Below are positions 1-8,489 of a stretch of 64,000 nt of DNA, piece after piece (the first letter of the stretch is position 1; the number at the start of each line of letters is the position of its first letter). Below the pieces are notes generated by a model. That model did not search any database. It saw only the letters and a list, made by a program, of their open reading frames with translations, and was not told the DNA's origin. Source of the DNA: Rhodospirillales bacterium (GTDB lineage: Bacteria; Pseudomonadota; Alphaproteobacteria; ATCC43930; CGMCC-115725); NCBI GenBank assembly GCA_947473305.1, contig CANJCB010000009.1:62001-126000 (forward strand), written 5' to 3'. Made by a program: the position numbers and the translations under genes.

Positions 1-794
1 TCTACGCCGCGGAAATTTCCGACCGCGAGGGACCGGCCTGGCATCTCGAAGCGGGGAAAGCCCCTGTGCTGATCGTCGACGATAACGCGGCCGACGCTTT
101 TTCCATCGAGCGATGGCTGGCGGGCTCTCGCTATCAGGCCTTGGCGGCGCGCAGCATCGCGGAGGCCCAGCGCGCCATGATCAAGTTCCAGCCCGTCGCC
201 GTCTTGCTGGATGTGATGCTGAGCGGGCAGGAATGCTGGAATTTTCTCATCGAGCTTCGTCAGAACGAGGCGACGCAGGGACTGCCCATCATCGTCCTGT
301 CCACGACCCAGGAGGAGCGGAAGGCCCGCAGCCTCGGTGCGGATGAGTATTTCGACAAGCCGGCGGATCCCCGGCGTCTGCTTGCCGCACTGGATCAATT
401 GACCGGTCGCCGCACAATCCGGAGGGTGCTCATCGTCGACGACGAGGAGGTCAGCCGCTACCTGCAAAAGCAGCTTTTGCCGCGCGGTGCTTTCGCGATC
501 GAAGAGGCCGCGACGGGTGTCGCGGGCCTGGAACGTGTCGCGGAGGCTTGTCCCGACGTCATTTTGCTCGATCTTAATCTTCCAGATATGACTGGTATCG
601 ATTTCATCGAAGCTCTGCCCGCGACACCTGATCGCCGGCCGGCGATCGTCCTGGTGACCTCCGCCGATGTCACCCAGGATCAGCGCGGGCGTCTTTCGGG
701 TGTTTCCGACATCCTGCGCAAATCCGATATCACCTCGACCAGTCTGCTTGCCGCGATCGAACGCGCCTTGGACAACGAGAGCGTGTCGCCGTGA
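1..794 (+). CDS. Hybrid sensor histidine kinase, C-terminal part with two receiver domains (5' end outside window)
   Basis: The reading frame is open from base 3, so this is probably the end of a longer gene rather than a separate response regulator starting at the GTG at 66. The residues before that GTG (YAAEISDREG) look like the tail of a histidine-kinase ATPase domain. Two CheY-like receivers follow. The first has the acidic pair in LIVDDN, the phospho-acceptor Asp in VLLDVML and the Lys in FDKPAD. The second has VLIVDDEE, Asp in ILLDLNLP, Thr in VTSADV and Lys in LRKSD. No output domain follows, so the receivers probably act in a phosphorelay. The stop overlaps the next kinase gene by 4 bases (GTGA), which implies translational coupling. 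What the missing sensor part detects cannot be seen. Confidence 0.85.
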   Translation, partial: YAAEISDREGPAWHLEAGKAPVLIVDDNAADAFSIERWLAGSRYQALAARSIAEAQRAMIKFQPVAVLLDVMLSGQECWNFLIELRQNEATQGLPIIVLSTTQEERKARSLGADEYFDKPADPRRLLAALDQLTGRRTIRRVLIVDDEEVSRYLQKQLLPRGAFAIEEAATGVAGLERVAEACPDVILLDLNLPDMTGIDFIEALPATPDRRPAIVLVTSADVTQDQRGRLSGVSDILRKSDITSTSLLAAIERALDNESVSP

Positions 795-2482
795 GCGGCC
801 AGCCCGTCACCATCCTTGTCGTCGATGACGACGACGCCAATCGGTATTTCAAGAGTCATACCCTGGGCCGCAACGGATATCGGGTGATCGAGGCGGCCCG
901 TGCCGACGAGGCGCTGCGCCTGGTGGAGGCGGAAGAACCGTCGCTGGTCCTGCTCGACGTGCAGCTTCCGGACTTGAGCGGTATCGAGGTTTGCCGCCGT
1001 ATCAAGGCCCGGAACGCCGGGACCATCGTGCTTCAGACATCGGCGGCTTTCACGACTGGCGACGATCGGGTGGCGGGACTCGAAGGCGGCGCCGATTCCT
1101 ATCTCGTCGAGCCGATCGAGCCCAACGAATTGCCGGCGATCGTCAAATCCCTTCTGCGGCTCCATCAGGAGGAGCAGGATCTTCGGTCGCTCAACGAAAA
1201 CCTGGAATTGCGCGTCACCCAGCGGACGGCTGAATTGGCGGAAGCCAACCGCCAGCTTGTCGCTGAAAGCCGGCAGCGGACGGAAGCCGAGGAGGCGCTG
1301 CGCCATGCCTTGAAGCTCGATGCCTTGGGCCAGCTTACGGGGGGCGTGGCCCACGACTTCAACAACCTTCTGACGGTGGTGCTGGGCAACCTGGACCTGA
1401 TCGAGCAGGGGATCGGGCGCACCCCGCCGATGGCCGTGGCGCAGATCGGACGCCTTGTGTCCGGCGCGCGGCGGGCGGGTGAGGATTGCGCGCGGCTTAC
1501 TCGCCAACTTCTGGCCTTCGCCCGTCGGGATCCCCTCCGGCTGGAGGTCTGCGACGTGAACTCCGTGGTCGCGCGTTTCGACCATCTCCTGAAGCGGGCC
1601 GTCGGCGAGCGGATTACTGTTCAGATGGAATTGGCGCCCGAATCCTGGCGCTGCGCGATCGACGTGAGCCAGTTCGAGGCGGCGATCCTCAACCTTGCCA
1701 TTAATGCCCGGGACGCCATGGAGCATGGCGGCCGGCTCGATCTCGTGATCCGGAACACCTCGATTGCCTGGCGGCCCCAGGGCAAACCCGCCAAGGGCTT
1801 CGTCCTGGGAGAGATGAACCCCGGCGATTACATAGCCGTCGAGCTAAGCGACACCGGTTGCGGTATCGAGGACGACGTGCTTGCCCATGCCTTCGACCCT
1901 TTCTTCACCACCAAGGATATCGGCCAGGGCAGCGGTCTTGGATTGAGCCAGGTTTACGGCTTCGTCCGGCAATGCGGCGGCTATTTGACGGTGGACACGA
2001 GGCTCGGCGTTGGCACGACCATCTCGCTCCATCTGCCACGGTCGGGCGAAGCTTCGACCTTGAACGATCCCGAGGAGCAGAAATCGGTCGAGAGGGAGCG
2101 CAACGGGCGAACGATCCTGGTGGTGGAGGACAATGAGGGCGTGCTCGACCTGACCGTGGAGGTCGTTGCGGACCTGGGCTATCAGACTTTGATCGCGACC
2201 GACGCCATCCAGGCGCTCGATATCCTGCGCGGCGACGCGCGAATCGATCTTCTCTTCACCGATGTGGTCATGCCGCATCGGATGAACGGCATCGACCTGG
2301 CGCGCAAGGCCAGGGTGATGCGTCCCGACCTGAGGGTTCTCCTCACCTCGGGCTATGCGGCCCATCGGCGGGAAGCGGAGGCCTCCGATCTCGAGTTCCC
2401 GATGATCACCAAGCCCTATCGACGGACGGAGTTGGCGAAAACGCTCCGGGAATTGCTGGAGCACGAGCCTGGGAAGGTCTGA
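791..2482 (+). CDS. Hybrid sensor histidine kinase, receiver-kinase-receiver
   Basis: This 563-residue soluble protein has no membrane segment. Residues about 1-125 are a receiver (VVDDDD, phospho-acceptor Asp in VLLDVQLP). The usual conserved Lys of the receiver is replaced by Glu in SYLVEPIEP. Residues about 135-180 form a charged coiled-coil linker. The phospho-acceptor His lies at about residue 188 in GGVAHDFNNLL, a HisKA variant common in orphan hybrid kinases. The ATPase domain shows the N-box (LNLAINARDAME), DTGCGIEDD and GSGLGLS. Residues about 440-560 are a second receiver with VVEDNE, Asp in LFTDVVMP and Lys in ITKPYR. Translation starts at GTG overlapping the previous stop. The architecture suggests a phosphorelay hub that receives phosphate through its N-terminal receiver; the signal is unknown. 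Confidence 0.93.
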   Translation: MSGQPVTILVVDDDDANRYFKSHTLGRNGYRVIEAARADEALRLVEAEEPSLVLLDVQLPDLSGIEVCRRIKARNAGTIVLQTSAAFTTGDDRVAGLEGGADSYLVEPIEPNELPAIVKSLLRLHQEEQDLRSLNENLELRVTQRTAELAEANRQLVAESRQRTEAEEALRHALKLDALGQLTGGVAHDFNNLLTVVLGNLDLIEQGIGRTPPMAVAQIGRLVSGARRAGEDCARLTRQLLAFARRDPLRLEVCDVNSVVARFDHLLKRAVGERITVQMELAPESWRCAIDVSQFEAAILNLAINARDAMEHGGRLDLVIRNTSIAWRPQGKPAKGFVLGEMNPGDYIAVELSDTGCGIEDDVLAHAFDPFFTTKDIGQGSGLGLSQVYGFVRQCGGYLTVDTRLGVGTTISLHLPRSGEASTLNDPEEQKSVERERNGRTILVVEDNEGVLDLTVEVVADLGYQTLIATDAIQALDILRGDARIDLLFTDVVMPHRMNGIDLARKARVMRPDLRVLLTSGYAAHRREAEASDLEFPMITKPYRRTELAKTLRELLEHEPGKV

Positions 2483-2666
2483 TCCTTCTTACTGGCGAAA
2501 TGTCGCAGAATCGCTGGCAAGGTTGACGGAAGCCGTCCCGCTCCTCATAGAGAGCCTCTTCGGGCGCGCGCGACGCAGCCCTGACCCGCGCGACCTATTC
2601 CTACCGTGTACAAACGGCATCGCTTTGATGTAAGGAGCCGCGCTCTAGTTCGGAGATGCGAGAGCG
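2483..2666 (+). promoter_or_regulatory. Intergenic region upstream of the large flavoprotein gene
   Basis: This 184-base spacer separates the kinase pair from the flavoprotein gene. It presumably carries that gene's promoter. No convincing -35/-10 pair, hairpin or riboswitch was found. A ribosome binding site before the ATG at 2667 is weak (GGAGATGCGAGAGCG). Confidence 0.3.
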
Positions 2667-5600
2667 ATGACGGATCTTGTCCTCAAGCACGGCCTGGCCT
2701 TTGAGGATCTTTACCGCCGGGATGGATTGGTGCGGATCGACGGGCTTTTCGTCGATCATCTCGCTGCGACCGACGTGGACCTGCACAACCGACTGGTGAC
2801 GGCGCGCCGCGATCCCGATTCGCTCGACGAGAAGGCGCTGTCGGAACTGCTCGTCGATGTGGCCCCTCATGTCGAGGATTTCGTCGGGAATCTCTTCGGC
2901 ATTGCTGCGGAGGTCCACGATCTCCAGGCCCGCCATCACGAACTCGCGCCGATCTATACGGTGAAGCGCCTTTTCGTGCAGCGTCGTGCGGTCAAGGGGA
3001 TGACCCCCGATACGGCCGCCGAGATCGATGGCGAGAAATTGGCCAGGGATCTCGAAACCCTGATGTCCGAGCCCTTGAGCGAGGCTGCCTTCGCCCGCGC
3101 CTTGACGCGCTGGGCCGAGGCGGAGGCTGAGCATGCCGAACGGCTCGATCTTGCCGCGCGTTACGCGGCCTGGGCGACGCTCTCCCCGGCGGGCCGCGCC
3201 AAGCACCGGCGGGGCGTCCTTTTCAAGGTGCCGCATAAGCTCGACATGGTCCATCTGGTCGCGGTCGAGACGGAAGTCGAGCATGGCGTGGCCATGCTGC
3301 GCCTGCCGCCCGAGGATTGGCGCCGGCGCGAGGGTTTCGCGCTGACGGATGCGGGCACCGATCTCAATGGCGCGCTCGACCAGGCGAATTACTGCATCTG
3401 GTGCCATAATCAGGCAAAGGACAGCTGTTCCAAGGGTCTCAAGGACAGGAAGACCGGGGCTTTCCAGAAGAGCGCCTTCGGCGTGACGCTCGCGGGCTGC
3501 CCGCTCGAAGAGAAGATCTCCGAAATGAATTTGGTGAAGTCGCGCGGCAACAGTGTCGCGGCGCTTGCCATTGCGGCCATCGACAACCCGATGATGGCGG
3601 CGACCGGCCACCGCATCTGCAACGACTGCATGAAGGCCTGCATCTATCAGAAGCAGGAGCCGGTCGATATCCCGCAGGTCGAGACGCGGACCCTCAAAGA
3701 CGTTCTGGCTCTGCCCTGGGGTTTCGAGATCTATGGGCTGCTGACCCGGTGGAACCCGCTCGACCTGCGCCGGCCGGTGCCGCGTGAGGCTTCGGGCAAC
3801 AAGGTGCTGGTGGTGGGCCTCGGTCCTGCGGGCTTCACGCTCGCCCATCATCTGATGAACGATGGCCATCGGGTCGTCGGCATCGATGGGTTGAAGATCG
3901 AGCCTCTGCCGGAGGACGTGGCCGGCGTCGGCCCGCGCGGCGAGCGCACACCCTTCCGTGCCATACGCGACGTGACCGATCTTTATGAATCCCTGGGGGA
4001 TCGGGTGTTGGCGGGTTTCGGCGGCGTTGCCGAATACGGCATCACCGTTCGCTGGGACAAGAACTTCCTGAAGCTGGTCCGTCTCCTCCTGGAACGGCGC
4101 CGGGAGTTCTCCATGTATGGCGGCGTGCGTTTCGGCGGGACGCTGACCATCGAGAGCGCCTTCGAACTGGGCTTCGACCATATCGCGCTTTGCGCCGGGG
4201 CCGGCCGGCCGACCATCGTTCCGATGAAGAACGGCTTGGCGAGGGGCGTTCGGCAGGCATCCGACTTCCTGATGGCGCTCCAGCTTACCGGCGCGGCGAA
4301 GCCCGACAGCATCGCGAACCTCCAGGTCCGCTTGCCCGTGGTGGTGATCGGCGGCGGCCTCACCGCTATCGACACGGCCACCGAATCGCTCGCCTATTAC
4401 CCGGTCCAGGTCGAGAAATTCCTCACGCGCTACGAGGCGCTGGTCGCGGAATCAGGTGAGGCCGCGGTGCGCGCCGCCTGGAATGCCGAGGAAACAGAGG
4501 TCGGCGAGGATTTTCTCGCCCATGCCCGCGCGATCCGGGCCGAGCGCGCGAGTGCCAGGAAAGAGGGCCGCGAGCCCGAGCTTGTGAAGCTCATGAACGG
4601 CTGGGGCGGGGTGACCATCGCCTATCGCCGTCGTCTCATCGACGCGCCGAGCTATACCCTCAACCATGAGGAAGTCGCCAAGGCGATGGAGGAGGGGATC
4701 CGCTTCGCGGAACTCCTGTCGCCCGAAGCGGTGCAGGTCGATGCCTATGGCTCCGCCGAGGCTTTGACGCTGAAGCAATATGCGGTGGATGAGGCCGGCG
4801 CTCTGAAGGCCAACGGCGAGACTGTCACGCTTCCGGCCCGCACGATCCTGGTCGCCGCCGGGACCCAGCCCAATACGGTGCTGGGGCGCGAAGATCCGGC
4901 CAATGTCGTGCTGGATGGCCGCTACTTCCAGGCCTATGACGAGGAGGGCAATCCTGTCCGCCCCGAGCAGGTTGCCAAGCCCGCCGAGGTCCGTGTCCTC
5001 ATGAGCCTGCGCCCCGACGGGCGGGCCGTCAGCTTCTTCGGCGACCTCCACCCCTCGTTCTCGGGCAATGTCGTCAAGGCCATGGGGGGCGCCAAGCAGG
5101 GCTATCCCGTGGTGAGCCGCGTGCTTGCCCGCCGGCAGCCCTCCGCACCCGCGCCCGAGGTGCTTGCCGCCCGTCTGGATCGCGAGCTGCGCGCCGAAGT
5201 CCATGAAGTGGTGCGGCTCACGCCGACCATCGTCGAGGTCGTGGTGAAGGCCCCCATGGCCGCCCGCGCCTTCGAGCCGGGGCAATTCTACCGTCTGCAG
5301 AACTACGAGACCCGCGCCGCCAAGGTCGATGAGACGATCCTCGGGATGGAGGGCCTGGCGCTTACCGGAGCCTGGGTCGACCGCGAAAGAGGCCTGCTAT
5401 CGACCATCGTGCTGGAGATGGGGGGATCCTCCGACCTCTGCACCATCCTGAAGCCTGGCGAGCCCGTGATCCTGATGGGGCCGACTGGCGAGCCGACCGA
5501 GACCCCTCCCGGCGAGACCGTGCTGCTGGTGGGCGGCGGTCTCGGCAACGCGGTGCTCTTCTCCATCGGCCAGGCGCTGCGGGCGCAGGGCTCCAAGGTG

Positions 5601-6173
5601 CTCTATTTCGCGGGCTACAAGCGGGGGATCGACCGCTACAAGGTCGAAGAGATCGAGAAGGCCGCTGATGTGGTGATCTGGTGCTGCGACGAGGCGCCGG
5701 GCTTCGCCGCGGAACGGCCTCAGGACAAGACCTTCGTCGGCAATATCGTTGCAGCCATTGCCGCTTACGGCGAGGGAAAGCTCGGCGCGACGGATATCCG
5801 GCTTCCGGAGACGGATCGCATCATCGCCATCGGCTCGGACGGCATGATGGCGGCGGTCGCCCGCGCCCGTCATGGGGTGCTGGCGCCCTATCTGAAGCCC
5901 GGCCACAAGGCCATCGGCTCGATCAATTCCCCCATGCAATGCATGATGAAGGAGATCTGCGCCCAATGCCTGCAACTCCATAAGGATCCGGTGACGGGGG
6001 AGGAGACGGTCGTTTTCTCCTGCTTCAACCAGGACCAGGGGCTCGACCAGGTCGATTTCGCCAGTCTCCGGACGAGGCTCGGTCAGAACGGCGTCCAGGA
6101 AAAGCTGACCAAGCTCTGGATCGACCGCTGCCTGCGACATCTCGGGTTGCGCGAGGCGATCGCGGCCGAATAG
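2667..6173 (+). CDS. Large iron-sulfur flavoprotein: GltD/NfnL-like oxidoreductase fused to a PyrK/NfnS-like electron-transfer module
   Basis: This 1168-residue cytoplasmic protein has no signal peptide. Residues 1-230 resemble nothing I recognise. A cysteine-rich part follows, with CIWC at about 243 and CNDCMKAC at about 317, as in the iron-sulfur N-terminus of glutamate synthase small-subunit-type proteins. The FAD-binding GLGPAGF is at about 384 and a second dinucleotide fold, GGGLTAIDTATE, at about 561. Residues from about 840 form a ferredoxin-reductase-like module with the NAD(P)-binding GGGLGNAVLFSIG at about 955. It ends in a CMMKEICAQC plus later Cys pattern at about 1090-1120, placed like the [2Fe-2S] site of dihydroorotate dehydrogenase electron-transfer subunits. 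The same two halves occur as separate subunits in NADH-dependent ferredoxin:NADP+ oxidoreductase (NfnSL). An electron-transfer role between NAD(P)H and another carrier is therefore inferred; substrate and bifurcation are unproven. Confidence 0.85.
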   Translation: MTDLVLKHGLAFEDLYRRDGLVRIDGLFVDHLAATDVDLHNRLVTARRDPDSLDEKALSELLVDVAPHVEDFVGNLFGIAAEVHDLQARHHELAPIYTVKRLFVQRRAVKGMTPDTAAEIDGEKLARDLETLMSEPLSEAAFARALTRWAEAEAEHAERLDLAARYAAWATLSPAGRAKHRRGVLFKVPHKLDMVHLVAVETEVEHGVAMLRLPPEDWRRREGFALTDAGTDLNGALDQANYCIWCHNQAKDSCSKGLKDRKTGAFQKSAFGVTLAGCPLEEKISEMNLVKSRGNSVAALAIAAIDNPMMAATGHRICNDCMKACIYQKQEPVDIPQVETRTLKDVLALPWGFEIYGLLTRWNPLDLRRPVPREASGNKVLVVGLGPAGFTLAHHLMNDGHRVVGIDGLKIEPLPEDVAGVGPRGERTPFRAIRDVTDLYESLGDRVLAGFGGVAEYGITVRWDKNFLKLVRLLLERRREFSMYGGVRFGGTLTIESAFELGFDHIALCAGAGRPTIVPMKNGLARGVRQASDFLMALQLTGAAKPDSIANLQVRLPVVVIGGGLTAIDTATESLAYYPVQVEKFLTRYEALVAESGEAAVRAAWNAEETEVGEDFLAHARAIRAERASARKEGREPELVKLMNGWGGVTIAYRRRLIDAPSYTLNHEEVAKAMEEGIRFAELLSPEAVQVDAYGSAEALTLKQYAVDEAGALKANGETVTLPARTILVAAGTQPNTVLGREDPANVVLDGRYFQAYDEEGNPVRPEQVAKPAEVRVLMSLRPDGRAVSFFGDLHPSFSGNVVKAMGGAKQGYPVVSRVLARRQPSAPAPEVLAARLDRELRAEVHEVVRLTPTIVEVVVKAPMAARAFEPGQFYRLQNYETRAAKVDETILGMEGLALTGAWVDRERGLLSTIVLEMGGSSDLCTILKPGEPVILMGPTGEPTETPPGETVLLVGGGLGNAVLFSIGQALRAQGSKVLYFAGYKRGIDRYKVEEIEKAADVVIWCCDEAPGFAAERPQDKTFVGNIVAAIAAYGEGKLGATDIRLPETDRIIAIGSDGMMAAVARARHGVLAPYLKPGHKAIGSINSPMQCMMKEICAQCLQLHKDPVTGEETVVFSCFNQDQGLDQVDFASLRTRLGQNGVQEKLTKLWIDRCLRHLGLREAIAAE

Positions 6174-6256
6174 GCCGACGTCTTATCGGGCGCAAGAATC
6201 GGAGTGCGGCTTCGGTCGGCAGATGAGAATTTCCTGGTCCAACAGGAGATAGGATC

Positions 6257-6784
6257 ATGACCGATACGCTCATATTTCAGCTGTCACGCCTCGCCACTCC
6301 CTTGGGGACGATGCTGATCGCCACCGACGAGGGGCAGCGCCTGCGGGTCCTCGACTGGGACAGCCATCGGGACCGCATGCAACTCCTGATCGACCGGCAA
6401 TATGGGAGGGGCGTGGTGCAATGGGTCGATGCGCCGGCCCCTGCCGATCTCGCCAAAAAATTCACGGCCTATTTCGCCGGCGATATCGCCGCCATCGACG
6501 ATATCGCCACCGAGACTACGGGCACGCCGTTTCAGCGCAGCGTCTGGGCGGCTTTGCGGGAAATCCCGGCGGGCGAGACCTGGAGTTACAGCCGATTGGC
6601 TGCCCATATCGGCCGGCCCGCCGCCGTTCGCGCCGTGGGGCTTGCCAATGGCTCCAACCCGATCAGCCTGGTGGTGCCCTGCCACCGCGTGATCGGCGCC
6701 GACGGCAGCCTGACCGGCTACGGGGGCGGTATCGACCGCAAGAAGTGGTTGTTGGAGCACGAAGGCGCGGTCCATCGCGCTTAG
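6257..6784 (+). CDS. ogt: Methylated-DNA--protein-cysteine S-methyltransferase
   Basis: This suicide repair protein transfers the methyl group from O6-methylguanine (and O4-methylthymine) to its own cysteine. The acceptor is Cys142 in the hallmark PCHRVIG, followed by the expected glycine-rich GGGIDRKKWLLEHE tail. The helix-turn-helix with the Arg finger is seen in GRPAAVRAVGLANGSNP. At 175 residues it has the usual Ogt length and lacks an Ada regulatory domain. It lies 83 bases after the large flavoprotein gene on the same strand and may be cotranscribed, though no functional link is obvious. It converges on soeC, with only 6 bases between the two stop codons. Confidence 0.95.
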   Translation: MTDTLIFQLSRLATPLGTMLIATDEGQRLRVLDWDSHRDRMQLLIDRQYGRGVVQWVDAPAPADLAKKFTAYFAGDIAAIDDIATETTGTPFQRSVWAALREIPAGETWSYSRLAAHIGRPAAVRAVGLANGSNPISLVVPCHRVIGADGSLTGYGGGIDRKKWLLEHEGAVHRA

Positions 6785-6790
6785 CTTTAT

Positions 6791-7738
6791 CTAGGCGGTC
6801 GAAGCTCCGTAATAGAGCGTCACCGTATGTCGCGCCTCGGCAAAGAAGAGCCAGCGTTCGACCAAGACGCCGGCTGTCGCCAGGGGGGCGGCGATAAGGA
6901 CCGCGATGACTCTGATCGCCCCCGGCATGGCGAGTGCTATGGCCGTCAGCAGGCAAGGCAGCACAAAACCGGCTATCACCGCGATGCATCGGAGTTTCGT
7001 CGCGTGCTTGCGCGCGATGTGGAAACCCATCTCTTTCATGAGGTAATTGTCGGAGGTATGGGGGGCTTCGAAAAGCCGGACTTTTCCGAGGGATCCGAGG
7101 CCGGTGGCGCTTTCGGCCGTGCTTGTCGAATGGGTGGCGTCGATGAAGCGCCAATAGCCGAATTTCAGGAATGCCGCGACCGGGATGCTGCAGAGCGCGG
7201 CCTCTGCGCCGGGCGTGAAAGGCTCGCCGGTCAGCACGGCCGCCAGATCGAGCCAGAGCGCCCCCGTCATGGCCGCCAGGGCGAGATAATTCGGCAGCAC
7301 CCAGGCGTTGCACCATCTCTGGATCGTCTTCAGCGAGCGATAGATATAGGCGGTGCAGACGATGGTGACGACGGAGGCGGCTGCCGCGAGCACTCCCAGA
7401 AATCCCCAGATTTCCCTGTTTTCTCCCAGGAATACCCAGCCGATCCCGAAAAGTCCCGCCGGGACGTAGGTTGCGAGCGAGGCGACGCCTTCGCGGGAAA
7501 GCCAGGACGTGCGCCATTGGGAAAAGGCGCGCCAGGCCCGTTCCGGATGCCCCAGATGGGCCGTGGAGGCCAGGAGACCCGCGGTTATGCCGCCGAGTCC
7601 TAAGCCGAAGGCCAGCAGTCCGAAGGTCCGGTCGGGCGGATAGGCTCCGGTCTCGCCGAGGACGCCGAGCCAGAAGATGATCCCATATCCCGCGCCGGAA
7701 GCGGTCGTGAAAAGGATGACGGAAAGGGCTGGATGCAA
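6791..7738 (-). CDS. soeC: DmsC/SoeC-type membrane anchor subunit of a molybdoenzyme complex
   Basis: This 315-residue polytopic protein has about eight hydrophobic helices and belongs to the DmsC-like quinone-interacting anchor family. It would tie the molybdopterin and iron-sulfur subunits to the inner face of the membrane and pass electrons to or from the quinone pool. The gene follows the iron-sulfur subunit after 7 bases and is the last of the soeABC-like operon. The sequence HPALSVILFTTASGAGYG is typical of the start of DmsC-family anchors. The sulfite dehydrogenase name rests on the context of the catalytic subunit; the anchor sequence alone shows only the DmsC family. Confidence 0.88.
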   Translation of the reverse strand: MHPALSVILFTTASGAGYGIIFWLGVLGETGAYPPDRTFGLLAFGLGLGGITAGLLASTAHLGHPERAWRAFSQWRTSWLSREGVASLATYVPAGLFGIGWVFLGENREIWGFLGVLAAAASVVTIVCTAYIYRSLKTIQRWCNAWVLPNYLALAAMTGALWLDLAAVLTGEPFTPGAEAALCSIPVAAFLKFGYWRFIDATHSTSTAESATGLGSLGKVRLFEAPHTSDNYLMKEMGFHIARKHATKLRCIAVIAGFVLPCLLTAIALAMPGAIRVIAVLIAAPLATAGVLVERWLFFAEARHTVTLYYGASTA

Positions 7739-7745
7739 AGGGGCC

Positions 7746-8489
7746 TCAGCGCGACAGAAGCCGGTCTATCCAGCCGAGAAAACCGTCGGCCTCGGCGACG
7801 ACGACCGGGGCGAGCGCGACCGGTGCAGCGCCGCAGGTCGTCTGGTCGCGGCGCGGACGGGGCGGCAGGTATTTGTTCGTCGGCTTGTAACCCATTTCCG
7901 GCATGAGGTCATAGCCGCCCCGGGCCGCGACCAGCAGCGATACCTCGGATTGGGGATCGCCGAGGTCGCCGAAATGCCGGGCCGAAACCGGGCAGGTCGC
8001 AACGCAGGCCGGGACCCGGTCGACCTCCTCCAGAGCCTCGTTGTAGATGCGGTCGGCGCAGAGCGTGCATTTCTTCATGACGCCGGCGTCGCTGTCGAAT
8101 TCCCGCGCGCCATAGGGGCAGGCCCAGGAGCAGAGCTTGCAACCGATGCAGAGATCCTCGTTGACCAGCACGATCCCGTCTTCGGCGCGCTTGTAGCTGG
8201 CCCCGGTAGGGCAGACGGTCACGCAATCGGGCTCGGCGCAATGAAGGCAGGAGCGGGGAAAATGAACGGTGCGGCCGGTGGCGCCCTCGCCGGCCTCGAA
8301 AGTATGGACCCGGTTGAACCAGACGCCGTCCGGCTCCACGCCATAGGGCTGCAGGTCGGTCAAGGGAGCGGCCATGCCCCCGCTGTTCCATTCCTTGCAG
8401 TTGACCGCGCAGGCGTGGCAGCCGACGCAGATGTCGAGGTCGATGACCAGGCCGAGCCGCTTGGCGCCGGGCGGCGGGAGGCTCGTCAT
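7746..8489 (-). CDS. soeB: 4Fe-4S dicluster electron-transfer subunit (SoeB/DmsB-like)
   Basis: This 247-residue protein has four ferredoxin-type cysteine clusters, including CVGCHACAVNCKEWN, CLHCAEPDCVTVCPTG and CIGCKLCSWACPYG, plus a later CTLCADR and CVATCPV. It carries electrons between the molybdopterin subunit and the membrane anchor. There is no Tat signal, so the complex should face the cytoplasm, unlike DmsAB. The gene start overlaps the stop of the catalytic subunit gene by 4 bases (ATGA), indicating translational coupling. A C-terminal extension of about 50 residues follows the last cluster. Confidence 0.93.
   Translation of the reverse strand: MTSLPPPGAKRLGLVIDLDICVGCHACAVNCKEWNSGGMAAPLTDLQPYGVEPDGVWFNRVHTFEAGEGATGRTVHFPRSCLHCAEPDCVTVCPTGASYKRAEDGIVLVNEDLCIGCKLCSWACPYGAREFDSDAGVMKKCTLCADRIYNEALEEVDRVPACVATCPVSARHFGDLGDPQSEVSLLVAARGGYDLMPEMGYKPTNKYLPPRPRRDQTTCGAAPVALAPVVVAEADGFLGWIDRLLSR

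Noticed and set aside
2601-4181. Long open frame on the minus strand opposite the flavoprotein gene
   Set aside because: It is antisense to a clear gene, and its Arg/His/Gly/Asp-rich sequence is the usual shadow of GC-rich coding DNA, with no recognisable motif.
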